This document shows positions 30,817 to 40,062 of a stretch of DNA of 48,231 bases, one piece after another (within the stretch, counting starts at the first letter, position 1; each line of letters begins with the position of its first letter). The translations under genes were made by a program, and so were the position numbers. The DNA is from CAZKEG01 sp964601575 (lineage in GTDB: Bacteria > Desulfobacterota > Thermodesulfobacteria > Thermodesulfobacteriales > Thermodesulfatatoraceae): positions 1 through 48,231 of the forward strand of contig CAZROA010000114.1 in the NCBI GenBank assembly GCA_964601575.1, written 5' to 3'. The notes beneath the pieces are model-generated. The model was not told the origin of the DNA, did not search any database, and saw only the letters and a program-made list of their open reading frames with translations.

Positions 30817-32760
30817 ATGTTGCGCTTGGATATCTCTCAAGAAACCATTTCGCAAGAGGCCCTTACCACTTTAGAGGAAATGTGGCGTCGGTGTGCCAGA
30901 CGAATCATTTTGTCCACCACCCTTGCTGGCTGTGGTCATCCCGGGGGGTCCCTTTCTTCTCTTCACCTGTTGCTCATGCTTTATGCCTTGGTAGAACACG
31001 ATCCCAAGGCCCCGCGTAACCCAGATCGGGACCGTATCGTCATCAGCCAGGGACACATTAGCCCGGGAGTGTACGCCGTGCTCTGCGAGTACGGCTATTT
31101 CCCAGAAGAACCGTTTTTGATGGAGTTTCGACGAGCGGGTTCGGCCTTTGGCGGCCACGTGGAACAATCCGTCCCTGGGGTAGAGTGGAATACGGGTAAT
31201 CTCGGCCAAGGGCTTTCGGCGGCTTGTGGTATGGCCAAGGCCTTAAAACTCAAAGGCCTTCCGCGTCGTGTATTCTGCCTCATGGGAGACGGCGAGCAAC
31301 AAAAGGGCCAGGTCATCGAGGCCCGGCGCTGGGCCGTCAAATTTGGCCTTGATAATCTAACGGTCCTGATCGACTACAACCGTCTTCAGATCGGAGGCCA
31401 TATCCAAGAGGTCATGCCTCAGGATATCGCTGCGGAGATCAGGGCCACCCATTGGAACCTCCTTGAGACCAAGGGCCATGATTTTAACGATCTCTTTCAG
31501 ACCTTAAAAAGAGTGCTTACCAAAGACCTCCCAGATCCCGAAAAACCTACCGCCGTTTTGGCCCATACGGTGATGGGCAAGGGGATCTCCTTTATGGAAG
31601 ACGAGGCCAAATGGCATGGCATGGCCCTGCCACCGGATATGGCTAAAGAGGCCTTAAAAGAACTAGGCTTTGATCCGTCGGAGGTAGATATCCTTTTGGA
31701 AAGACGCAAGAGCTATCCTATTTCTTTTCCGCCTCAGGAGCATGAGCCCGAACACCCGGAGATCAACCCCGGCGAGCCCATCCTTTATGATCCTGAGACA
31801 AAGACTGATAATCGCTCGGCCTACGGTAAGGCCTTGCTTTCCCTGGCAGAGCTCAATAACCTGGCTGGTCAGACACCCAAGGTCCTTGGGCTTACTTGTG
31901 ATTTGGAAGGCTCGGTCAAGATGACCGCCTTTCGTAAGCACTCCCCTGGGGCCTTTTTTGAATCCGGCATCCAGGAACACCATACTGCTTCGGTGGCCGG
32001 GGCCTTGTCCAAGGAGGGTTTTTTGGTCTTTTTCTCTACCTTTGGTGTCTTTGCCGTAGACGAGACCTATAATCAACACCGTCTAAATATCCTGAATCTC
32101 TCTAATCTAAAGATTGTCAGCACCCATCTAGGTCTTGACGTGGGTGAAGATGGTCCTACCCACCAGTGCGTCGATTACTTAGGTCTTCTCTTGAGTCTGG
32201 TAGGGCTTCAGATCTTTATGCCCGCTGATCCCAATCAGACCGATCGGGTCATCCGCTATGTAGCCAGGCAAAAGGGCAATTTCTTTGTTGGTATGGGGCG
32301 TTCAAAGATCCCGGTGATCACCGATGAAGAAGGCAACCCTTTCTTTGGTCCAGATTATCAATTTGTCCCTGGCAAGGCCGACTGGCTGAGACGAGGAAGC
32401 CAAGGGACCTTTATCACCTATGGTCCGTTGGTCTCCCGTGTCCTTGAAGCCAGAGAGATCTTGGCCTCTGAGGGTCTATCCATAGGGGTCTTAAACATGG
32501 CTTCCATTAGGCCTCTGGATGAAGAGGCCATCCTTGAGGCAGCTAAGATCGGCCCTATCCTCGTGGCCGAAGATCACGTGGTTGAAACCGGTTTAGGCAC
32601 CCTAGTAGCGCGGACCTTGGCCCTTCATCGACTCACCGTGCCCCTTTGTCTCAAAGGGGTCAGCCGCTATGGGAGTTCCGGGAAACCAGACGATCTTTAT
32701 CGTGAACAAGGGCTTGATCCAGAAACCCTGGCCAAGGAGATGAAGGATCTCGTACGCTAA
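30817..32760 (+). CDS. tkt: Transketolase
   Basis: 647 residues from the ATG at 30817, which has AAGGAAGGAG upstream; the longer frame reads through the promoter. TPP-binding MGDGEQQKGQVIEA...NRLQIGG (about 165-200), the catalytic Glu region FFESGIQEHHTASVAGAL (near 382) and the Pyr-domain DEDGPTHQ-like GEDGPTHQ are present. It moves two-carbon units in the pentose phosphate or ribose-forming pathway. TatC follows after four bases. Confidence 0.92.
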   Translation: MLRLDISQETISQEALTTLEEMWRRCARRIILSTTLAGCGHPGGSLSSLHLLLMLYALVEHDPKAPRNPDRDRIVISQGHISPGVYAVLCEYGYFPEEPFLMEFRRAGSAFGGHVEQSVPGVEWNTGNLGQGLSAACGMAKALKLKGLPRRVFCLMGDGEQQKGQVIEARRWAVKFGLDNLTVLIDYNRLQIGGHIQEVMPQDIAAEIRATHWNLLETKGHDFNDLFQTLKRVLTKDLPDPEKPTAVLAHTVMGKGISFMEDEAKWHGMALPPDMAKEALKELGFDPSEVDILLERRKSYPISFPPQEHEPEHPEINPGEPILYDPETKTDNRSAYGKALLSLAELNNLAGQTPKVLGLTCDLEGSVKMTAFRKHSPGAFFESGIQEHHTASVAGALSKEGFLVFFSTFGVFAVDETYNQHRLNILNLSNLKIVSTHLGLDVGEDGPTHQCVDYLGLLLSLVGLQIFMPADPNQTDRVIRYVARQKGNFFVGMGRSKIPVITDEEGNPFFGPDYQFVPGKADWLRRGSQGTFITYGPLVSRVLEAREILASEGLSIGVLNMASIRPLDEEAILEAAKIGPILVAEDHVVETGLGTLVARTLALHRLTVPLCLKGVSRYGSSGKPDDLYREQGLDPETLAKEMKDLVR

Positions 32761-32764
32761 GGCC

Positions 32765-33481
32765 TTGGAAGACAAGGAATTACCCCTAACCGAGCACCTG
32801 GCGGAGTTAAGGGATCGGATCGTCAAGTGTCTGATCGCGGTCACCATAGGAGCGGCCTTTTGTTACTGGCAGATTGACCGACTATTGGCCTTTATCTTGG
32901 CCCCTCTTCTCCCTGTGCTTCCCAAGGGAGAAAGGGTTATCTTTACCGCCTATCAGGAGGCCTTTTTCAGTTATCTAAAATTGGCCATCATCGCCGGGGC
33001 CCTCTTGGCCAGTCCGGTGATCATCTTTCAGGTTTGGCGTTTTGTGGCCCCTGGGCTTTATAGCCATGAAAGGCGTTTTGCCCGACCAATGATCCTCTTT
33101 TCCTGTATTTCCTTTTTGGGCGGGGCGGCCTTTGCCTATTTTTTGATCTTTCCCAAGGCCTTTGCCTTTTTGGCTGGCTTTGCCGGCCCAAGACTCATCT
33201 TGGTGCCCACTTTGAAGGATTACCTAAGCTTTGCCCTACGGCTTTTATTTATTTTCGGACTAGCCTTTCAGGTCCCGGTAGGGCTCACGGTGGCCTCTCA
33301 TTTAGGGGTAATTACCGCCAGGGATCTTCGACGTTTCCGGCGTTATGCCATCCTGGTGGCCTTTGTGCTTGCCGCCATCCTTACCCCCACCCCGGATGTG
33401 GTTAATCAGCTCTTTTTGGCCGTTCCTTTGGTCTTACTTTACGAACTGAGTGTCCTTCTGGTAGCTTTAGTAGGTAAATGA
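32765..33481 (+). CDS. tatC: Twin-arginine translocase TatC
   Basis: 238 residues from a TTG start. The family opening LTEHLAELRDRI, then six membrane segments, the conserved FVAPGLYSHERRFA loop and DVVNQLFLAVPL. TatC recognises twin-arginine signal peptides of folded exports such as metalloenzymes. Paired with tatA 15 bases on. Confidence 0.95.
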   Translation: MEDKELPLTEHLAELRDRIVKCLIAVTIGAAFCYWQIDRLLAFILAPLLPVLPKGERVIFTAYQEAFFSYLKLAIIAGALLASPVIIFQVWRFVAPGLYSHERRFARPMILFSCISFLGGAAFAYFLIFPKAFAFLAGFAGPRLILVPTLKDYLSFALRLLFIFGLAFQVPVGLTVASHLGVITARDLRRFRRYAILVAFVLAAILTPTPDVVNQLFLAVPLVLLYELSVLLVALVGK

Positions 33482-33496
33482 CGAAAGGAGGGTCTC

Positions 33497-33667
33497 ATGT
33501 TTGGGCTCGGCAGTCAAGAACTATTGATCATCCTTTTGATTGCTCTGGTCCTCTTTGGGGCCAAAAGACTTCCGGAGATCGGTGCCGGCCTAGGCAAGGG
33601 TATCCGAGCCTTTAAGGAAGGGCTCAAAGAGAGTGATACCAAAGAAGAGATCGAGAAAAAGGCCTAA
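33497..33667 (+). CDS. tatA: Twin-arginine translocase TatA
   Basis: 56 residues, with AAAGGAGG before the ATG. A short N-terminal membrane helix (ELLIILLIALVLF), then the hinge FGAKRLPEIGAGLGKGIRAFK and a charged tail: a complete but short TatA. It forms the translocation channel with TatC. No TatB is seen, suggesting a minimal TatAC system at this locus. Confidence 0.95.
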   Translation: MFGLGSQELLIILLIALVLFGAKRLPEIGAGLGKGIRAFKEGLKESDTKEEIEKKA

Positions 33668-33673
33668 TTCTGA

Positions 33674-34573
33674 ATGCGGGCCTTTGTCTTAGCGGCTGGG
33701 AAGGGGGAAAGGCTCCTTCCTTATACTCGTTTTGTACCCAAACCCCTCTTTCACCTCCTTGGCAAACCACTGCTTGAGATCATCTTTGATTCCTTGGGTC
33801 AATTGGGATTTAAACACATAGGTCTCAACGTTCACCATTTAGCCGGGCAGATCAAAGAATTTGTGGCCCTTTATCAAAGACGCCATCCAGAGGTCCATTT
33901 CGAGATCTTTGAAGAGGAAAAAATTTTGGGGCCGGTGGGGGCCTTTCTTGGGGCCAAAGAATTCTTCACCGAAGATACCCTGGTCATAAACGCCGACGTG
34001 GTCACCAATTTCCCCTTAAAGGCCCTGCTTGAGGCCCATAGGCGCCTGGGTGGGGTGGTGACCCTCCTCCTTCACAGACATCCAAAGTTTAACAAAATCC
34101 TGCTCTCTGGAGACGAGGTGGGTGGGTTTGATGAAAAGGCCGAAGACGCCTTTGCTTATACCGGCTTAAAGGTCATTACCCCTGAATTTGTTAGATTGCT
34201 TCCCGAGGGGGCACGCGAATTTATGCCTGCTTATCAAAGATTGCTCCAAAAAGGGGTACCGATTAAGGCCTTGGTAGGGACTTCTTTTTATTGGCAAGAC
34301 ATCGGGACCCTGCCTTCCTATCTTAAGGCCCATGAAGATTTACTTCTTAGACGGGCGGTGATCAAAGGGCTTGAGCCTCCCCCCCGTCAGTTTGAGGTCT
34401 CGCCGGAGATCTCGGGTGAAGGCGTAGTATTTGAAGATTGGGTCTTTCTTGAAGAAGGGGTTCGATTATCCCCTGGAACTAGGCTCAGGCGAGTGGTGGC
34501 CTGGAAAGGGGCTCAAATCCCCCCTGGCACCCATCAGGACAAATTATTTATTCCCGGGGCCGAAGGTCTTTAA
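33674..34573 (+). CDS. Sugar-1-phosphate nucleotidyltransferase (MurU/GMP-type)
   Basis: 299 residues. AAGKGERLLPYT...PKPLFHLLGKPLLE is the nucleotide-binding signature, VINADVVTNFPL holds the metal Asp, and YWQDIGTLPSYLKAHEDLL is conserved. The C-terminal 55 residues look like a short beta-helix. The nucleotide and sugar are uncertain: GDP-mannose and UDP-MurNAc synthesis enzymes are the closest patterns. Ends in a four-base convergent overlap with the kinase. Confidence 0.85.
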   Translation: MRAFVLAAGKGERLLPYTRFVPKPLFHLLGKPLLEIIFDSLGQLGFKHIGLNVHHLAGQIKEFVALYQRRHPEVHFEIFEEEKILGPVGAFLGAKEFFTEDTLVINADVVTNFPLKALLEAHRRLGGVVTLLLHRHPKFNKILLSGDEVGGFDEKAEDAFAYTGLKVITPEFVRLLPEGAREFMPAYQRLLQKGVPIKALVGTSFYWQDIGTLPSYLKAHEDLLLRRAVIKGLEPPPRQFEVSPEISGEGVVFEDWVFLEEGVRLSPGTRLRRVVAWKGAQIPPGTHQDKLFIPGAEGL

Positions 34574-37194
34574 TCCCTTTCTATTACCTGTCGCAAAACT
34601 TCTTTTAATTTATCTAGAGTATAGGGTTTTACTAGGCGAGCCTTGAAACCATATTGCTCATAGTGCGCCATAACCGGATCATTGGCGTAACCGCTTGAGA
34701 CGATAGCTTTTATCTTTGGGTCAATTTTTAGAAGCTCTTTGATGGTCTCTTTACCGTCCATTTTGCCTGGTATGGTCAAATCCATAATAACGGCATCAAA
34801 AGGATCATTTTCTTCCAAAGCTTTACGATACAACTTAATAGCCTCTTCCCCGTCGGCTGCTGTTTCAACTCTATATCCCAAGAGAGTTAGAATCTCTTTA
34901 GTTGTATCACGAATTATTTCTTCATCATCCATAATTAATATTTTTCCTTTATATTTTTTCTCCTCAGGAATTGTTTCTATTTGACAGACATCTTCCTCGC
35001 ATAACTTTTCTTTTTTAGCTGGCAGGTAAATAAAAAATGTTGTTCCTTTACCAACTTCTGATTCTACTCTAATATGGCCATTATGTTTATGAATAATAGA
35101 ATAACATATAGCCAAGCCCAATCCGGAACCATTTTCTTTTGTAGTAAAAAATGGTTCGAATATCCTTTCTAATCTTTCCTTAGGAATTCCAGGTCCATCA
35201 TCACTTATACTTATTTCTATATAAGGTCTAACCGGATATAAATTCAACTTTTGAGCCATTTCTTCTGGGATATTTCGGCATGATATGATTATATTTCCGC
35301 CATTTGGCATAGCCTGTCTAGCGTTAATAACAATATTTTGTATAACTTGACTAATTTGTCCTTTATCTACTTCAACAGGCCAAAGATCTTCTTCTATATC
35401 AAAATAGCACTTAATATTAGAACCGACCAAAACAAATGAAGCTGAATCTTTTACAATATCTTTTAACGAAGCTAGTTCTTTTATTGGTTCTCCGCCTTTA
35501 GCAAATGTCAATAATTGCTTTGTTAAATTAGTAGCTAAATATATTGCTTTTTGAGCATTAGTTACATACTTTTTTGTTTTATTATTTGGATCAAGTGAAA
35601 TGTTAGCTAATTCTAAATTTCCTAAAATAGCAGATAAAATATTATTAAAATCATGAGCGATACCACCAGCTAATAAACTTATAGATTTGAGTTTTTCTGT
35701 TTTTATAATTTCATTTTGCAATAATTTCTCTTTAGTAATATCTCTAAAGACCAAAACAACTCCTATAATTTTACCTTGTATATCTTTTATTGGCGCTGCA
35801 CTATCTCCGATATATACTTCTTCTTCATTCTTTTTAATCAAAATAGTATCACTTTCTAAATTAACAATTTTCCCTAATTTTAATACTTTATTTACCGGGT
35901 TTTCATATAATTCTCTTGTTTTACCATTTATGATTTTAAATATATCATCAATTTTTCTACCTATAGCCTCTTCTTCTTTCCATCCTGTCAATTTTTCAGC
36001 CATATTGTTAATTAGTATTACTTTACCTTCATCATCTGTAACAATAACTGCATCTCCTATTGATTTTAAAGTTACCAATAGTCTTTCTCTTTCCTCTTGT
36101 AATTTTCTATATAAAGCATATATATCTTCTAAATTTTGTCCTGTAAGGATAAAAAATTGGTTATTCTCCAAAATAATTCTAGATAAAGCCATAAAAAATG
36201 GTATCTTCTCTCCCTTTTTATTTTTTAAATATGTTGTTTCAAAAATAGTCATTTTTTCATTGTTATTTAAAATTTCATCTTTAAAATCATCCCAAATTAA
36301 TTTAATATGTTTATTGAGAATTTCTTTTTCAGTATATCCTAAAATCCTGATTAGTGTCTTATTAACTGAAATAATGTGTGCTTCTTTATCGAGAAAGATG
36401 ATAACACATTCAATTGTATCTAAAAAAGTGCGAAAATATTCTAATATAGATGATAATTGATAATAACTTGTCCGCAAATTTTTGACCATTTTATTAAAAG
36501 TATCACCCAAAATTTTAAGCTCATCCTTACTATCTATCTCTACTTTTGTCTCTAAATTTCCTTTACTAATTAATTCGGCGCTCTCTTTTAGTTTTATTAT
36601 TGGATTGGTAATTCTATACGAGAAGTATAGACTATAAATACAAATTATTACCAAAATTATTAACAAAAATATGATCCAGAAAGCAAACAAATGCTTAAAT
36701 ATATAAGCAACTCCTGATTTTTTTATGCTAGCTTCACATAAAATAAAATATTTTTTGTTATCATTGATTTTTATTTCTGTTATTAATAAATTTGGTTTTT
36801 TTGAAACTTTACATATTAATTTATTACACGCTCCATTTTCAATCTTTTGTTTATATGAATTTATTAATTTGTCTAGATCAATATGTAAATTATATGAACC
36901 AAAAATAGGTTTATTGTTTTTATCTAATATCCAAATCCTGAGACCTGCTATGTCTTCCGTCTTTTTAATTAGATATATTATTCGTCTAAAATTTTTTTCG
37001 TTGACAATTAGATCTTCTATATTTGTTTTTAATAATAATAAATTCTTTTTAGTTTCTTCTTCTACGTGCTTCTTATATAGTATCCAAGCAGACCACCCTA
37101 AAAATAAATATAAAATAAAGATAGGTATAAAAGATATAGCAATAAAACTATGAAGTATTTCCCATTTTAAACTCAAAAACTTCTTTTTAATCAT
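34570..37194 (-). CDS. Hybrid membrane histidine kinase with HAMP, two PAS and receiver domain
   Basis: 874 residues. TM1 (12-38), periplasmic domain (41-165) with C123, C128 and C153, TM2 (166-190), HAMP (191-245), PAS (250-360 and 370-490), H514 (GIAHDFNNIL), N624 region, D665/D666 and GSGLGL in the ATPase, and a C-terminal receiver with D756/D757, D805 and K856. The phosphate can therefore pass within the protein. The gene is very AT-rich (about 30 % GC) except its 3' 300 bases, where the receiver is encoded at more typical GC. It overlaps the upstream Cys-rich membrane gene by four bases, so they are co-translated. Confidence 0.92.
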   Translation of the reverse strand: MIKKKFLSLKWEILHSFIAISFIPIFILYLFLGWSAWILYKKHVEEETKKNLLLLKTNIEDLIVNEKNFRRIIYLIKKTEDIAGLRIWILDKNNKPIFGSYNLHIDLDKLINSYKQKIENGACNKLICKVSKKPNLLITEIKINDNKKYFILCEASIKKSGVAYIFKHLFAFWIIFLLIILVIICIYSLYFSYRITNPIIKLKESAELISKGNLETKVEIDSKDELKILGDTFNKMVKNLRTSYYQLSSILEYFRTFLDTIECVIIFLDKEAHIISVNKTLIRILGYTEKEILNKHIKLIWDDFKDEILNNNEKMTIFETTYLKNKKGEKIPFFMALSRIILENNQFFILTGQNLEDIYALYRKLQEERERLLVTLKSIGDAVIVTDDEGKVILINNMAEKLTGWKEEEAIGRKIDDIFKIINGKTRELYENPVNKVLKLGKIVNLESDTILIKKNEEEVYIGDSAAPIKDIQGKIIGVVLVFRDITKEKLLQNEIIKTEKLKSISLLAGGIAHDFNNILSAILGNLELANISLDPNNKTKKYVTNAQKAIYLATNLTKQLLTFAKGGEPIKELASLKDIVKDSASFVLVGSNIKCYFDIEEDLWPVEVDKGQISQVIQNIVINARQAMPNGGNIIISCRNIPEEMAQKLNLYPVRPYIEISISDDGPGIPKERLERIFEPFFTTKENGSGLGLAICYSIIHKHNGHIRVESEVGKGTTFFIYLPAKKEKLCEEDVCQIETIPEEKKYKGKILIMDDEEIIRDTTKEILTLLGYRVETAADGEEAIKLYRKALEENDPFDAVIMDLTIPGKMDGKETIKELLKIDPKIKAIVSSGYANDPVMAHYEQYGFKARLVKPYTLDKLKEVLRQVIERD

Positions 37195-38039
37195 TTTTCT
37201 TCAATTAAAGGTAAAAATGATAACCATAGTATATAAACAGAAATAAAGATAAAAATTCCTCCTATAGAAAAAAACTCAGAACATTCTTCTACATCACACC
37301 AATAACAAGTAAAAATATGATAAGCTGGTATTATTTGAATTAAACCTAAAGAAAAAAATGATATGGAATTTATTAAAATTTCTCTCTTTTTTTTCTTTTT
37401 AAAATGACTGAGATATTGTATACTTACTAAAAAACAAAATATCATTATTGATAAAAAACTTAATCCTTGAATATTAGTTTTCTCTTTGTATACCATTTCG
37501 GATGGCAGTTTTATAAAGAAAATTCCGATAAATAATACAATTAACATCAAAAAAAATATTATTGACGTTGATAACATTATATTTTTTAAAATTGTATTTT
37601 TAAGCGATTTATCAAGATCTTTATCATATAAAATATGAAATATTATCAAAAGATAAATTATCAAAAGTCCTATAATAATAGGATAATTATGTGCTGAACC
37701 ACATATTCCTAAATCAGCACAAATTTTGCAGTAGTCATTATGAAATGTTGTAATAGCTATTCCTATAGCATACAGGATAAGACTAATTGGTATTAATCTT
37801 AATGTAATTAGGTTTGTTTTTTTATATATATTTTTAGTCAATATTGCTAATATAGTGCACATAATTAGTGCAGCTAATCCTAGCCAGAAATGAAAATACC
37901 ATTCTATTTCAATCTTTGAAAAACTAAAATTGCCTGTATTCCATCCTTTGATAAGACTTATTATGGAAATAAACAATAAAATAAAGAATGATATTTTTAT
38001 ATATGTTATAGAATCAAATTTTGTTTTATCAATATTCAT
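37191..38039 (-). CDS. Eight-helix membrane protein with two periplasmic Cys triads
   Basis: 282 residues with about eight hydrophobic helices (roughly 10-29, 46-68, 76-99, 119-138, 149-176, 190-210, 220-245, 257-279). Lys/Arg-rich loops after helices 2, 4 and 6 place these inside. The loops after helices 3 and 7 are then outside, and each carries a triad: C104-x2-C107-x5-C113 and C245-x2-C248-x4-C253. I do not recognise the family. VKOR and DsbB use comparable Cys pairs, but helix number and spacing differ. Coupled to a hybrid kinase by a four-base overlap, it is a good candidate sensor or redox partner. Confidence 0.75.
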   Translation of the reverse strand: MNIDKTKFDSITYIKISFFILLFISIISLIKGWNTGNFSFSKIEIEWYFHFWLGLAALIMCTILAILTKNIYKKTNLITLRLIPISLILYAIGIAITTFHNDYCKICADLGICGSAHNYPIIIGLLIIYLLIIFHILYDKDLDKSLKNTILKNIMLSTSIIFFLMLIVLFIGIFFIKLPSEMVYKEKTNIQGLSFLSIMIFCFLVSIQYLSHFKKKKKREILINSISFFSLGLIQIIPAYHIFTCYWCDVEECSEFFSIGGIFIFISVYILWLSFLPLIEEK

Positions 38040-38241
38040 TTTTCTATATCTTTAGTCTTCTAAAAAGTTTATATAAAACAAACGCTCCTAGATAATTTAG
38101 AAGTGCCTTTCTAATTTTCTGGAATAGTCTTCTATTTTTATCGGAAGGTCTTTTGGCCCCTAAAAGATTTCTCTCAGAAGGTGCTTGAGAGACCAAGGCT
38201 TGGGGATTATCATCGACCTCACTTGAGACCGGGGCGTGGGA
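38040..38241. other. Leader of the sensor pair / fpg divergent gap
   Basis: Holds the leader of the leftward sensor pair and the upstream region of fpg. On the minus strand an open frame of 50 codons (38044-38196, TTG start, no ribosome binding site) ends five bases before the membrane protein ATG; its tail is basic and hydrophobic (LLNYLGAFVLYKLFRRLKI). It is too weakly supported to call a gene. No terminator is seen. Confidence 0.3.
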
Positions 38242-39054
38242 ATGCCGGAACTACCAGAAATTGAAACCATAAAACGGACCCTCTCCCCCCTTATCTGCGG
38301 ACGGGTCATTCAAAGATTGGAGATTCGTCTGGCCAAGATCCTGCGTTCTGATCCAGAACTTTTCCAAAAAAGCCTTCCTGGCCAAAAAATTAAGGCCCTC
38401 TCCCGACGGGGAAAGCTCCTTATCATTCATTTGACCCAAAACGCGCTCCTTTTTCATTTCCGGATGACAGGAAATCTGATCTATTTAGTCCCTTCGGCCT
38501 CTGAGCCTCGATACACCCATCTCCTTTTTTATCTCGATCAAGGGATCAGACTAGCCTATACCGATCTTCGTCAATTTGGTTGGATAGAACTGGTCAAAGA
38601 AGAAGACCTTTCTCACCACCGAATATTGGCTAAATTAGGGCCGGAACCATTTGAACTAAACGAAAAAGAATTTTTTGCCCTTCTCCGAACCCGAAACAGG
38701 GGTCTTAAGGCCTTTCTCCTTGATCAAGAAATGATTGCCGGGCTGGGTAATATTTATACGGATGAAGCCCTTTTCCGAGCCGGCCTTCATCCGAAACGGA
38801 AGACTTCTTCCCTCTCTTTTGAAGAAGCTGGTCGACTCCTCAGAGTCATCAAGGAGGTTTTGGAAGAGGCCATAAGAGAGAGGGGATCATCGGTCAGAAA
38901 CTATGTCGATGGCCAGGGTCAGAGGGGAAATTTTCAGAGACAACACCTGGTCTATCGAAAGAGAGGGGAGCCCTGCCCTCGTTGCGGACAGGAAATCGCC
39001 TATCAAAAGATCGCTGGCCGGGGGACATATTTCTGCCCTGGCTGTCAAAAATAA
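38242..39054 (+). CDS. mutM: Formamidopyrimidine-DNA glycosylase
   Basis: 270 residues from the ATG at 38242. The product must begin M-P-E-L because Pro2 is the catalytic nucleophile and E3 assists; the upstream GTG (38236) would block it. FRMTGNL, GLGNIYTDEALFRAGLHP (helix-two-turn-helix) and a C-terminal zinc finger CPRC...CPGC follow. It removes 8-oxoguanine and cleaves the abasic site. It is isolated between the sensor pair and an unknown membrane protein. Confidence 0.95.
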   Translation: MPELPEIETIKRTLSPLICGRVIQRLEIRLAKILRSDPELFQKSLPGQKIKALSRRGKLLIIHLTQNALLFHFRMTGNLIYLVPSASEPRYTHLLFYLDQGIRLAYTDLRQFGWIELVKEEDLSHHRILAKLGPEPFELNEKEFFALLRTRNRGLKAFLLDQEMIAGLGNIYTDEALFRAGLHPKRKTSSLSFEEAGRLLRVIKEVLEEAIRERGSSVRNYVDGQGQRGNFQRQHLVYRKRGEPCPRCGQEIAYQKIAGRGTYFCPGCQK

Positions 39055-39105
39055 GGCAGGCTTTAATGTCTTGTCTTAAATCGAGAAATCAGACATGTTG
39101 TTAAT

Positions 39106-40062
39106 ATGAAAGATCTTTGGGCACGTTATTATGGCCTACTGAGCCTCTTCTTTCTCCTTCTGGCCGAGGTATGGCTCTTTAAAGGCTCCAAATTCGCCGG
39201 CCATTGGTTTTATCTACTGGCCTGGTGGCCTTATATTTTTTTGGCCGATTGGTTGGTCAGGCGAAAGACTGGCAACTCCCTTATCATCGACCGAACCCGA
39301 GAGTTTTTGATTCTTATCCCGTGGTCCACCTTTTTCTGGCTTATTTTTGAGTGGTTTAACCTCTATCTCAAAAATTGGCACTATATAAACATTATCTCCT
39401 GCCTGCCGTTACGCTGGCTTGGCTATTTCCTTTCCTTTGGGACTGTACTCCCCGGGCTCTTTGAGACCTATGAGTTGCTCTTGGCCTACGGTCTCTTAAA
39501 GAGACATCGGGTAAAACGGTTAAAACAGGCCCAAGGCCTTTATCCTTGGTTTATCCTCCTTGGTGGGCTCTTTTTGATCCTTCCTGTGGCCTATCCCACA
39601 TATTTTTTCCCCCTGGTCTGGGGGAGTTTTGTTTTTCTCCTAGAACCTATAAATCACGCCTTGGGCGTCCCCTCACTCCTCAGAGAGTGGGAGAAGGGGT
39701 CTTTGCGCAAGTTTTTACTCCTCTTGATCGCCGGCCTTATTTGCGGCTTTCTCTGGGAATTCTGGAACTTTTGGGCAGAGAGTAAGTGGATTTATACGGT
39801 ACCTTTTGTCGGGAACTTAAAACTCTTTGAGATGCCTGTCCTTGGATTCCTGGGTTTTCCACCCTTTGCCGTCGAGTGCTATGTAATGATGAACTTCGTT
39901 TCCCTTTTTCGCCAAGGCCGGGGTTGGGAAAGAGAGACCTACCTTCTTTCTGGCCGGGTGGGTCCTAAATTGCTCGTTCTGGCCGTAATCATTCACCTGA
40001 CCTTTGATCTCTTTATGTTCCACCAAATCGATCTACATACGGTCATAAACTTCGTTCATTGA
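39106..40062 (+). CDS. Uncharacterised integral membrane protein
   Basis: 318 residues with about nine hydrophobic segments and many Trp. Distinctive elements are STFFWLIFEWFNLYLKNWHY, GFLWEFWNFWAESKW and FEMPVLGFLGFPPFAVECY. I recall similar proteins in Geobacter-type bacteria but no known function. A weak ribosome site precedes the ATG. Ends in a seven-base convergent overlap with the antiporter. Confidence 0.7.
   Translation: MKDLWARYYGLLSLFFLLLAEVWLFKGSKFAGHWFYLLAWWPYIFLADWLVRRKTGNSLIIDRTREFLILIPWSTFFWLIFEWFNLYLKNWHYINIISCLPLRWLGYFLSFGTVLPGLFETYELLLAYGLLKRHRVKRLKQAQGLYPWFILLGGLFLILPVAYPTYFFPLVWGSFVFLLEPINHALGVPSLLREWEKGSLRKFLLLLIAGLICGFLWEFWNFWAESKWIYTVPFVGNLKLFEMPVLGFLGFPPFAVECYVMMNFVSLFRQGRGWERETYLLSGRVGPKLLVLAVIIHLTFDLFMFHQIDLHTVINFVH

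Noticed and set aside
35687..36460. 257-codon open frame opposite the hybrid kinase
   Set aside because: Antisense to well-recognised PAS and kinase domains in AT-rich DNA; the product is only Ile/Ser/Leu-rich sequence.
38044..38196. 50-codon leftward frame before the Cys-triad membrane gene
   Set aside because: Only a TTG start without Shine-Dalgarno; may just be leader sequence.
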